The position numbers were made by a program, and so were the translations under genes. From positions 1 through 6,942 of the forward strand of contig CAMOOZ010000288.1 in the NCBI GenBank assembly GCA_946621895.1: a stretch of DNA of 6,942 nt, given 5' to 3'. Shown here piece by piece: positions 1 to 5,140 of this stretch. Positions within the stretch are counted from its first letter, which is position 1. Each line of letters starts with the position of its first letter. Under the pieces are notes generated by a model, which was not told where the DNA came from, made no database searches, and saw only the letters and a list, made by a program, of their open reading frames with translations. Source of the DNA: an uncultured Lachnospiraceae bacterium. GTDB lineage: Bacteria > Bacillota_A > Clostridia > Lachnospirales > Lachnospiraceae.

Positions 1-33
1 CTGTCTCAGATGGATGCAGAAAAGCGGCTCCTT

Positions 34-882
34 CTAATCATTGAAGTCCTTCCGGTAAAACTCCAGATAGTCCTCCTTCGTGCACTCCGCCGCATTCCTT
101 GTCCAGAGCGGATGGATCTCGTTCAAAAGCTCCGGCCGTCTTTTCACCTTGACCTTGTCCGGATCCTCATCCTTCTCCTTCTTCACCTCCTCGACGATCT
201 CCTCGCCCTCCTTTAATTCGGAGCGGAGGATCGTTTCCGTGGCGGTCTCCTTCTCTTTGGAAAGATAGATTTCCACCGGCATGAAGGAGCAGTATTTCTT
301 CAGCACGCTCCTGGCCTCATATTCATTGCAGTATTTCAGGCAATCCTCGGAAAGATGCAGCGTGATCACGGTGCCGACCGTATCCTTTCCGCCGTCGTCC
401 ATCTGGAATTCCGTCCCGCCGTCGCAGGTCCAGTGCACGGCAGAAACACCGTCTTTATAAGACAGCGTATCGATATCCACGCTGTCCGCCACCATAAAGG
501 CGGAGTAAAAGCCCAGGCCAAAATGCCCGATGATCTGGTCATCGTTGGCCTTGTCCTTATATTTCTCGATAAAATCCGTGGCGCCGGAAAAGGCGATCCG
601 GTTGATATATTCCTCCACCTCTTCAGCCGTCATGCCCAGGCCGTTGTCGATCACCTTTATCGTCTTTTCCTCGGGATCCACCACCACATCGATCCGCGGA
701 GCATAACCCTCCGGCAGCTCATACTCCCCCATCATATCCAGCTTTTTTAATTTCGTGATCGCGTCACAGCCATTTGAGACCAGCTCTCTGTAGAAAATAT
801 CCTGGTCGGAATACAGCCATTTTTTGATGATCGGAAAAATATTATCTGAATCAATGGATAATGAACCGTTTTTGAATGCCAT
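34..882 (-). CDS. htpG: HtpG (Hsp90 chaperone), N-terminal part, interrupted by in-frame TAG
   Basis: Cytosolic ATP-dependent chaperone of the GHKL/Hsp90 family. The visible 282 residues cover the ATPase domain and the charged linker up to the first residues of the middle domain. Seen in the sequence: the nucleotide-site helix with E33, N37 and D40 (family pattern ELxSNxxDA), the D79-N80-G-x-G83 motif, and the ATP-lid glycines GHFGLGFYSAF at 119-129. A Lys/Glu-rich linker lies at about residues 225-250. The ATG at 882 is chosen because AGGAGG sits 7 bases upstream; a longer frame starting at 981 would overlap the preceding gene and adds no Hsp90 sequence. The stop is TAG at 34-36, whereas full-length HtpG is about 620-700 residues. 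In the same frame beyond the TAG one reads KEPLFCIHL, which matches the conserved EPLFWIHLN of the middle domain. The gene is therefore either a nonsense-mutated pseudogene or affected by sequence error near the end. It is the last gene of the ilvE operon and starts 4 bases after the preceding stop. Confidence 0.9.
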   Translation of the reverse strand: MAFKNGSLSIDSDNIFPIIKKWLYSDQDIFYRELVSNGCDAITKLKKLDMMGEYELPEGYAPRIDVVVDPEEKTIKVIDNGLGMTAEEVEEYINRIAFSGATDFIEKYKDKANDDQIIGHFGLGFYSAFMVADSVDIDTLSYKDGVSAVHWTCDGGTEFQMDDGGKDTVGTVITLHLSEDCLKYCNEYEARSVLKKYCSFMPVEIYLSKEKETATETILRSELKEGEEIVEEVKKEKDEDPDKVKVKRRPELLNEIHPLWTRNAAECTKEDYLEFYRKDFND

Positions 883-886
883 TTTT

Positions 887-1945
887 TTACCTCCTGAACT
901 GTGTGTCATATATTCTGAAAAAACCGGTGCCTCCGGCCAGGGAATAATCTCTTCCCCTGAGCCCTTTCCAGAGCTCCTCATCCATCCGCAGGCTTAAGTT
1001 CTGTGCAAAATCCGTATATTCCTGCAGAAAGGCCTCCTGGCGCCTGATCTCCACGATCCTTGCCTTATTGGTCTCCGTCTGTCCCTCTACCACGGGGGAG
1101 ACGCAGCGATAGATCCCGAAGCCCTCGGATGTCTCCACCACGGGGCTGATCTCATCCCTGGAGAGGCTCAGGACCTCCTGCGGCGCCTCTGAAGCGCTGA
1201 GCATCAGCGAGCCATCGCCGGCCTCATTATACATGGCGATCAGGGCTTCAAAGCTCTGTTCACCGGAGACCGCTTCCCGCTGGATCTCCCCGGCCATGAT
1301 CCGCAGGGCATCCAGCTCCGTCCCGGATAAGGGCTGCCTTTCTCCCTCTTCGGTCTCCCGATAGCCCTTGATGAAGATCTGCTCCAGCTGGATCACTCTG
1401 GCCTCATCGTCGCTGATCTCCGGATCCACGCTCAGGGTGATCTCCAGATAAAGCTTTTCGGAAAGCAGGTAATCTGCGTACATCCCGTAAAGCAGCCCTG
1501 CATCAGCGCGAAAAAGGCCGTTTCCGCCGGGGGGCAGCTCCTCAAGAAACAGCGCGGCAGCCTTTTCGCATGCGCTTTCCTCCGCCGGTGTGAGCGCAAC
1601 GCCCCTTTCCTTCGCCAGAAGGCCCATGGCTTTTACCCTGGATATCCTGGACAGCGCCTCCTCTTCAAGACCGGCCAGAAAATCAACGCCGTCGCGGGAT
1701 TCCAGCAGGGAAATATCGCCAAAGGAGCTGTGGAAATCTCCCTCCAGCCCGGCCAGATAGATCAGGATCTCATCCTTTGTGCAGGAAGCGGAATCCAGGG
1801 AAAAAAGCTCATTCTCCTTCGGGCCGGTGTCAAGCACCACGATCCCGGGAAGCGCATTTCCCCCGCAGCCCGCGGCAAAAAGGCTCAGGAAAAGACAGCA
1901 GCAAAGACAGCTGAAAAACCGAAGCCTCCTTTCGCCAAAGCCCAT
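887..1945 (-). CDS. Parvulin/PrsA-like (PPIC-type) lipoprotein foldase
   Basis: A predicted exported lipoprotein of 352 residues, probably anchored on the outer face of the cytoplasmic membrane to help fold secreted proteins. Seen: positive N-terminus (RRLR at 6-9), hydrophobic segment about 10-25, and a lipobox ending AAGC with C27 as the lipidated cysteine. The signal core is unusually Cys-rich (C13, C15-C17). A SurA/PrsA-type helical chaperone region follows, about 55-175, then a divergent parvulin domain about 185-300 with the recognisable pattern D-E-I-S-P-V-V-x-T-x-x-G-F at 264-276. The two places where active parvulins usually carry histidine appear to be Q189 (in LEQIFI) and G277 (in GFGIY), so it may act as a chaperone without isomerase activity; this is inference. 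It starts 6 bases after the phosphatase stop with a GAGGGGG ribosome site, and ends in TAA 4 bases before htpG. Family assignment is fair, exact function uncertain. Confidence 0.8.
   Translation of the reverse strand: MGFGERRLRFFSCLCCCLFLSLFAAGCGGNALPGIVVLDTGPKENELFSLDSASCTKDEILIYLAGLEGDFHSSFGDISLLESRDGVDFLAGLEEEALSRISRVKAMGLLAKERGVALTPAEESACEKAAALFLEELPPGGNGLFRADAGLLYGMYADYLLSEKLYLEITLSVDPEISDDEARVIQLEQIFIKGYRETEEGERQPLSGTELDALRIMAGEIQREAVSGEQSFEALIAMYNEAGDGSLMLSASEAPQEVLSLSRDEISPVVETSEGFGIYRCVSPVVEGQTETNKARIVEIRRQEAFLQEYTDFAQNLSLRMDEELWKGLRGRDYSLAGGTGFFRIYDTQFRR
890..895 (-). promoter_or_regulatory. Ribosome binding site of htpG
   Basis: A perfect AGGAGG lies 7 bases before the ATG at 882, inside the last codons of the upstream lipoprotein gene. 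It decides the htpG start against the upstream in-frame alternative at 981. Confidence 0.85.
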
Positions 1946-1951
1946 GCCTGC

Positions 1952-2794
1952 TCAGTCCCCCTCAATGGGATGCATCACCGGCTTTCTTCCTTTGTATGTC
2001 GCAATATATCTGACCCCGGCCTCCTTCAGCAGCGCAAGCCCTTCCCGGATCGGAGCCCCCACCTGCTCATGCACATGGGCATCGGAGCCGATGGTCACAA
2101 TTTCGCCTCCGAGGGCAAGATATTCCCGGATCAGCACCAGGTCCGGCAGCAGCACCCGCACGCTCCTGCAAAGGCCGGACACATTGAATTCGATTCCCTT
2201 TCCTCTTTCGATCAGCGTGCGAAACAGCGCCCTGAACTCCTCTCTGAAATCCATCATCTCGAGGGAAAAGCCCCGCTCCTTCAGATAACGAAGGGGATAA
2301 TTGCAATGCCCGAGCACATCAAAATCATAATCTTCGGCCATCTCCAGTTCTCTTTTCAGATAATCTCTGAAAAAGGCTTCCCTGTCCATCGAGCCGAAAT
2401 CATAATAGTACAGATCATCATCCTCCTCCATATTGTGGATGGAGCCGATGATGAAATCAAAGGGATAGGCGGAAACAAGCTCCTCTGCCGCTTTCGGATT
2501 GGCCTGCGGCTGCCCCAGCTCCAGGCCAAAGCGGATCGTAAGCTTCCCCTTTGTCTGCTCCCTCACCGTGGCAAGCTCCTGCAGAAGGCGCTCATAATCC
2601 GGCCCGCCCTGCAGAAGACAGCGTCTGTAGCCCCGGCAGCCGTTCTCCTCCGGATTGGTGAAGACATCCGCGTGATCCGTCAGGCAGATCTCGTCCATGC
2701 CCTGCCTGATCGCGGCATCGGCGATCGCCTTCAGGGTTTCCCTGCCGTCATGGGAATAATGGGAATGCAGATGGCAGTCACAGAGAAAGCTCAT
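1952..2794 (-). CDS. PHP-domain phosphatase, histidinol-phosphatase (HisJ/HisK) family
   Basis: A 280-residue PHP-superfamily metal-dependent phosphoesterase of the HisJ/HisK type, which removes phosphate from L-histidinol phosphate in histidine biosynthesis. All expected metal ligands are visible in order: H8-x-H10, H15-D16, D40-H41 in LTDHAD, E92 in GLELG, H120 in GSIHN, H163 in LGHCNYP, and D238-x-H240 in GSDAH. Length is normal for the family (about 260-290). It is translationally coupled to ilvE: its ATG overlaps the ilvE TGA in an ATGA tetranucleotide (2791-2794), with only a weak GAGG about 10 bases upstream. The next gene follows after 6 bases. No other his gene is in the window, so the true substrate could be another phosphomonoester, since PHP phosphatases vary. 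Family call is very secure, substrate moderately so. Confidence 0.9.
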   Translation of the reverse strand: MSFLCDCHLHSHYSHDGRETLKAIADAAIRQGMDEICLTDHADVFTNPEENGCRGYRRCLLQGGPDYERLLQELATVREQTKGKLTIRFGLELGQPQANPKAAEELVSAYPFDFIIGSIHNMEEDDDLYYYDFGSMDREAFFRDYLKRELEMAEDYDFDVLGHCNYPLRYLKERGFSLEMMDFREEFRALFRTLIERGKGIEFNVSGLCRSVRVLLPDLVLIREYLALGGEIVTIGSDAHVHEQVGAPIREGLALLKEAGVRYIATYKGRKPVMHPIEGD

Positions 2795-3822
2795 GAAAGG
2801 GAAACCTCATGGATCCAGCCCTCGGGCGCTTCGATCGTGCCCATCTGGATGCCGGTCAGCGTGTCATAAAGCTTCTGTGTGATCTCACCCATCTTCTCCA
2901 TGCCCGAAGGGAAACAGATCTCCTTCCCGTGATCATTGATCTTGCCCACCGGAGAGATCACGGCGGCCGTGCCGCAGAGCCCGCATTCCGCAAACTCCGG
3001 CACCTCGGCAAGGGTCACCTCCCGCTCTTCCGTTTTTAAGCCCAAAATCTCCTTTGCCACATACATCAACGATCTTCTGGTGATGGAGGGAAGGATCGAA
3101 TCCGATTTCGGCGTGACCACGGTCTGGTCCTTTGTCACGAACAGGAAGTTTGCGCCGCCCGTTTCCTCCACCTTTGTCCTGGTGGCGGGGTCCAGATACA
3201 TATTCTCGTCGAAGCCCTTTTCATGGGCATCCACGATGGCGAAAAGGCTCATCGCATAGTTTAAGCCCGCCTTGATATGGCCGGAGCCTCTGGGCGCCGC
3301 CCTGTCATAATCGCTGACCCGGATCGTAATGGGCTTTGCCCCTCCCTTAAAATAGGGACCCACCGGCGTCACAAAGATCCTGAACTGGTATTCCTTCGAC
3401 GGTGCCACGCCGATCACCGGGCCTTTGCCAAAGATATACGGCCTGACATACAGCGTGGCGCCGGAGCCGTAGGGCGGGACCCAGGCCGCATTTGCCTTCA
3501 CCACCATATCCAGCGCCTCCAGAAAGCGCCCCTCCGGCAGCACCGGGATCTCCAGCCTCCTGCAGGAATCATTCAGCCTTGCCGCGTTTAAATCCGGGCG
3601 GAAGGTCACGATCTTTCCGTCCACGCTGGTATAGGCCTTCAGTCCCTCAAAGCAGGTCTGCGCATACTGCAGGACGCCCGCGCACTCACTCATCGTGATC
3701 GTGTCATCGGTGGTGAGACCTCCCTCATCCCAGGCGCCGTTTTGGTAATTCGTCACATAGCGGTAATCCGCGGACATATACCCGAAGCCCAGGCTGCCCC
3801 AATCCAGATCCTTTTTTTCCAT
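2791..3822 (-). CDS. ilvE: Branched-chain amino acid aminotransferase
   Basis: A 343-residue PLP-dependent fold type IV transaminase (EC 2.6.1.42) interconverting Leu, Ile and Val with their 2-oxo acids using 2-oxoglutarate/glutamate. The sequence resembles the BCAT group found in Clostridia and eukaryotes: W8-G-S-L-G-F-G near the N-terminus, the CFEGLKAY segment at 57-64, FRPDLNAARL at 74-83, YVRPYIFG at 125-132, and the PLP-binding lysine K184 in SGHIKAGLNYA. ETGGANFLFV and a late SGM-E-KMGEIT segment complete the fold. Start choice: ATG codons at 3828 and 3822 are both in frame, but AAGGAGG (3837-3831) is 8 bases from 3822 and only 2 from 3828, so 3822 is preferred. The frame is open further upstream to a TTG at 3954, but that part covers the hairpin leader and lacks family similarity. 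It is the first gene of a four-gene operon driven by the promoter at 3961..3989, and overlaps the next gene by 4 bases. Confidence 0.95.
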   Translation of the reverse strand: MEKKDLDWGSLGFGYMSADYRYVTNYQNGAWDEGGLTTDDTITMSECAGVLQYAQTCFEGLKAYTSVDGKIVTFRPDLNAARLNDSCRRLEIPVLPEGRFLEALDMVVKANAAWVPPYGSGATLYVRPYIFGKGPVIGVAPSKEYQFRIFVTPVGPYFKGGAKPITIRVSDYDRAAPRGSGHIKAGLNYAMSLFAIVDAHEKGFDENMYLDPATRTKVEETGGANFLFVTKDQTVVTPKSDSILPSITRRSLMYVAKEILGLKTEEREVTLAEVPEFAECGLCGTAAVISPVGKINDHGKEICFPSGMEKMGEITQKLYDTLTGIQMGTIEAPEGWIHEVSLS

Positions 3823-3830
3823 AAACATTA

Positions 3831-3837
3831 CCTCCTT
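3831..3837 (-). promoter_or_regulatory. Ribosome binding site of ilvE
   Basis: AAGGAGG lies 8 bases before the ATG at 3822. Its 5' edge touches the base of an 11 bp leader stem-loop (3838..3877), so leader folding could affect ribosome access. It decides between the two close ATG codons. Confidence 0.85.
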
Positions 3838-3877
3838 AGATCGGAAACAGGGAAAAAGCAAAAGCCGTTTCCGATCT
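3838..3877 (-). promoter_or_regulatory. ilvE leader stem-loop adjacent to the Shine-Dalgarno
   Basis: Perfect 11 bp inverted repeat AGATCGGAAAC / GTTTCCGATCT with an 18-base pyrimidine-rich loop. It lies in the presumed ilvE 5' leader, and its 3' arm ends on the base just before AAGGAGG. No U-tract follows on the minus strand, so it is not an intrinsic terminator. A role in translation control or mRNA stability is inferred. No known riboswitch or T-box consensus was recognised. Confidence 0.6.
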
Positions 3878-3902
3878 TCTGCCCTTCCGCTTTTCCGAAT
3901 CA

Positions 3903-3935
3903 CTGCGGACGCCGCGCAAAGCAGGCGTTCCGCAG
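3903..3935 (-). promoter_or_regulatory. ilvE leader stem-loop, promoter-proximal
   Basis: Arms CTGCGG-(A)-ACGCC and GGCGT-CCGCAG form an 11 bp stem with one bulged A and a 10-base loop. It sits about 20 bases downstream of the likely transcription start, so the roughly 130-base ilvE leader contains two stable stem-loops. No T-run follows. Function unknown; it could protect the 5' end or be part of a regulatory fold. Confidence 0.5.
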
Positions 3936-3960
3936 GAACAGACACAAAAACCAAAATATA

Positions 3961-3989
3961 ATTATAACAATTTTCGGGATGATAAACAA
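3961..3989 (-). promoter_or_regulatory. Sigma-A-type promoter of the ilvE operon
   Basis: Perfect -10 TATAAT (3966-3961) with a 17-base spacer to a weak -35 TTGTTT (3989-3984). The spacer and flanks are AT-rich in an otherwise GC-rich region. Transcription would start near 3954, giving a leader of about 130 bases before the ilvE ATG. A consensus TTGACA at 4003-3998 is too far away (31 bases) to serve this -10 box. Confidence 0.7.
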
Positions 3990-4004
3990 GGAGCGTATGT
4001 CAAT

Positions 4005-4035
4005 CGAGCAGGGGAGGAGAATCGGACCCTGCTCG
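4005..4035. repeat. 9 bp inverted repeat (stem-loop) upstream of the ilvE promoter
   Basis: Perfect inverted repeat CGAGCAGGG / CCCTGCTCG with a 13-base loop, located between the terminator of the upstream unit and the ilvE promoter. It shares its edge base with the larger stem-loop at 4035..4088. No T-run follows on either strand. It could be an operator-like site, a DNA cruciform, or part of a structured RNA; none can be chosen from the sequence. Confidence 0.55.
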
Positions 4036-4088
4036 CCGCGCGGGGGCGCATCACCGAATGGCGATGATTTCCTCTGCGCCCCCGCGGC
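4035..4088. repeat. Large GC-rich stem-loop between operons
   Basis: Perfect 12 bp inverted repeat CGCGGGGGCGCA (4039-4050) / TGCGCCCCCGCG (4075-4086) around a 24-base loop. In another register the stem extends to 14 bp with a two-base bulge by pairing GCCG (4035-4038) with CGGC (4085-4088). Read on the minus strand, the loop could fold further: ATCGCC with GGTGAT, one G-U pair. The wobble works only on that strand, a weak hint that it acts as minus-strand RNA. No U-tract follows, so it is not a standard terminator. No known RNA family was recognised. Confidence 0.6.
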
Positions 4089-4090
4089 AT

Positions 4091-4122
4091 AAAAAGATCA
4101 GCGGCCGGGCAGGCCGCTGATC
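4091..4122 (-). terminator. Rho-independent terminator of the fliK-like/yraN/small-gene unit
   Basis: On the minus strand a perfect 11 bp stem GATCAGCGGCC / GGCCGCTGATC with a 5-base loop is followed directly by TTTTTA. On the plus strand no T-run follows the stem, so it works in one direction only. It ends transcription about 75 bases after the stop of the 55-codon gene and separates it from ilvE. Confidence 0.92.
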
Positions 4123-4155
4123 CGAAGGGAATACAGCAAGATGTCAGCTTCTTTA

Positions 4156-4197
4156 CCGGGATCGAATCCCGGGCCGGTCTCTCACCGGCCGGAGAGA
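4156..4197 (-). repeat. Overlapping hairpins in the 3' region of the small gene
   Basis: Three inverted repeats crowd the 42 bases after the stop codon: a 7 bp stem GGCCGGT/ACCGGCC (4172-4190, 5-base loop), a 7 bp stem CCGGGAT/ATCCCGG (4156-4172, 3-base loop) sharing one base with it, and a 6 bp stem TCTCTC/GAGAGA (4178-4197) incompatible with the first. On the minus strand this lies between the small gene and its terminator, so it would form a structured 3' untranslated region. Confidence 0.5.
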
Positions 4198-4365
4198 TCA
4201 GAATTTGGGCACATGACGGCTCACTCTGAGCACCGTCTCCCTGATGTCTTCCGCGCTCCAGCCTCTCTTCGTCAGCTCCTCGAGCGCCGCATCCTTGCTC
4301 AGCTTCTCACTCAGCCGCATCAAAAGCTCCGCATCACTTAGTTTTTTCAACTCCTGCTCGCTCAC
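4198..4365 (-). CDS. Small 55-residue protein, GTG start, RecX-repeat-like
   Basis: Not recognised as a named gene. It begins with GTG at 4365, preceded at 7 bases by AAGGAGGG (4380-4373), one of the strongest ribosome sites in the window, and ends in TGA at 4198. The 55-residue product is fully charged-helical: 11 acidic and 11 Lys/Arg residues, no Cys, no membrane segment, one Trp (W36). The C-terminal half, A27-LEELTKRGWSAEDIR and following V45-L46, has the spacing of a RecX-type three-helix repeat (ALxxLxxRGaromaticxxxxIxxxL), so it may be a single-repeat relative; this is a weak similarity judged by eye. A plausible promoter (4411..4439) lies between it and yraN and a strong terminator follows, so it can be made as its own short transcript of about 315 bases as well as by read-through from the upstream genes. 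Codon use is like its neighbours. Function unknown. Confidence 0.75.
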   Translation of the reverse strand: MSEQELKKLSDAELLMRLSEKLSKDAALEELTKRGWSAEDIRETVLRVSRHVPKF

Positions 4366-4410
4366 GGAAATACCCTCCTTTGTGTTTCACCTGGTCGTGA
4401 CATCGATTTC

Positions 4411-4439
4411 ATTTTAGCACTGAATCTGTTTTGATGCAA
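4411..4439 (-). promoter_or_regulatory. Putative promoter of the small 55-codon gene
   Basis: TTGCAT (4439-4434), exactly 17 bases, then TAAAAT (4416-4411), located directly after the yraN stop codon. The -10 box matches consensus in 5 of 6 positions and the -35 in 3 of 6. It would start transcription near 4404, about 38 bases before the GTG. It is moderately convincing given the 74-base gap in an otherwise tightly packed unit. Confidence 0.5.
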
Positions 4440-4811
4440 CTACCTTTCGGTATATTCAAAGGCATTTTCGACATGCTTCAGTCCGCCGTCTCCGTAGATC
4501 CCGATCGCATCGAAACGGATCGCCGTATCCTGCGCGCAGCTGTGGTTCGCCAGCCAGGCGAGCGCCATGCGGGAAATCGTTCTGCGTTTTCTTTTCGTCA
4601 CCGCCTCCAGGGGATCCCCGCAGGCTCCCGTGGATCTGTATTTCACCTCAACAAAAACAAGAACCCCGTCCTTTTTTGCCACAAGATCCAGCTCACCGTT
4701 TTTATGATGATGATAATTTCTTTCGAGGATCACATAGCCTCTGTTCTCCAGATACTGCGCGGCAAGGGTTTCATAATGCCCGCCCAGCTGTCTCCGGTTA
4801 AGCCCGTCCAT
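4440..4811 (-). CDS. yraN: YraN family (UPF0102) nuclease-fold protein
   Basis: A 123-residue protein of the UPF0102/YraN family, which has the PD-(D/E)xK restriction-endonuclease-like fold; its physiological role is unsettled. Seen: an N-terminal G10-x-x-x-E14-x-x-A17-x-x-Y-L helix, GYVILERNY at 25-33, and the putative catalytic set D42 (GELDLVA) with E55-V-K57 (VFVEVKYR), followed by the conserved DPLEAVTKRKRR segment. The usual Arg-rich RxGEID stretch is replaced by HHHKNGELD, a local oddity. Length is typical. Its ATG shares one base with the TGA of the upstream gene (TGATG), implying coupling. In many Firmicutes yraN lies in the rplS-ylqF-rnhB neighbourhood, and the gene pair seen here fits that setting. 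It ends in TAG, which shows that TAG is an ordinary stop in this genome. Confidence 0.92.
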   Translation of the reverse strand: MDGLNRRQLGGHYETLAAQYLENRGYVILERNYHHHKNGELDLVAKKDGVLVFVEVKYRSTGACGDPLEAVTKRKRRTISRMALAWLANHSCAQDTAIRFDAIGIYGDGGLKHVENAFEYTER

Positions 4812-5110
4812 CAGGCGCCGATCCCCTGATCCGCCATTTTCTGCCGGATCTTATCCATGCCGTCCACAAAGATCAGTACCTCCGCCACGACCTCATACAG
4901 CTCCGGGGGGATCATATCCCCGATCTCCAGCTTCGAAAGCGTGGACGCAAGCTTTGCGTCCTGATGGATCGGCACATCCGCTTCCTTTGCCTTCTCGATG
5001 ATCTTCTCCGCCAGCGCACCCGTTCCGGACGCGATGATCCGGGGAGCGTCCTCTGCCGGATTGTATTCCAGGGCAACTGCCTGTTTCACCTTCTGCTTTG
5101 CATCCGCCAT
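4811..5110 (-). CDS. Orphan FlhB C-terminal domain protein (FlhX/YlqH type)
   Basis: A 99-residue soluble protein corresponding to only the cytoplasmic C-terminal domain of the flagellar export gate protein FlhB (EscU/YscU/FlhB family). Seen: QAVALEYNPAEDAPRIIASG, then GALAEKI-IEKAKEADVPI, DAKLASTLSKLEIGDMIP and PELYEVVAEVLIFV, which follow the order of conserved blocks after the FlhB cleavage site. The NPTH autocleavage motif itself and all membrane helices are absent: the protein begins where the processed C-domain would continue. It starts at ATG 5110 with AAAGGA 7 bases upstream, 30 bases after the FliK-like stop, and its stop overlaps the yraN start by one base. In Bacillus subtilis the counterpart YlqH (FlhX) can partly stand in for the FlhB C-domain. 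Whether this organism is flagellated cannot be told from the window. Confidence 0.88.
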   Translation of the reverse strand: MADAKQKVKQAVALEYNPAEDAPRIIASGTGALAEKIIEKAKEADVPIHQDAKLASTLSKLEIGDMIPPELYEVVAEVLIFVDGMDKIRQKMADQGIGA

Positions 5111-5140
5111 GCCGATATCCTTTACCCTATTTCTGGTTCT

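Noticed and set aside
1..36. TAG reassignment (alternative genetic code) as explanation for the htpG stop
   Set aside because: yraN ends at TAG exactly at its normal family length, and other genes use TAA and TGA, so a standard code fits best.
883..981. Longer htpG start at 981
   Set aside because: It overlaps the end of the lipoprotein gene and adds residues not found in Hsp90; the ATG at 882 has a perfect ribosome site.
1730..2869. Long plus-strand open frame opposite the phosphatase and lipoprotein genes
   Set aside because: It is a shadow of two well-supported minus-strand genes, with no family-like motifs.
3823..3954. N-terminal extension of ilvE from a TTG at 3954
   Set aside because: The extension starts at the probable transcription start, covers the hairpin leader, has no ribosome site and no family similarity; the ATG at 3822 has AAGGAGG at 8 bases.
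3998..4003. Consensus -35 TTGACA on the minus strand
   Set aside because: The hexamer at 17-base spacing is ATCCCG, and the real TATAAT is 31 bases away, too far to pair with it.
4156..4172. tRNA T-arm-like sequence (stem CCGGG, loop ATCGAAT on the plus strand)
   Set aside because: No acceptor stem, D-arm or anticodon arm at the right distances on either strand; better read as one of the 3' region hairpins.
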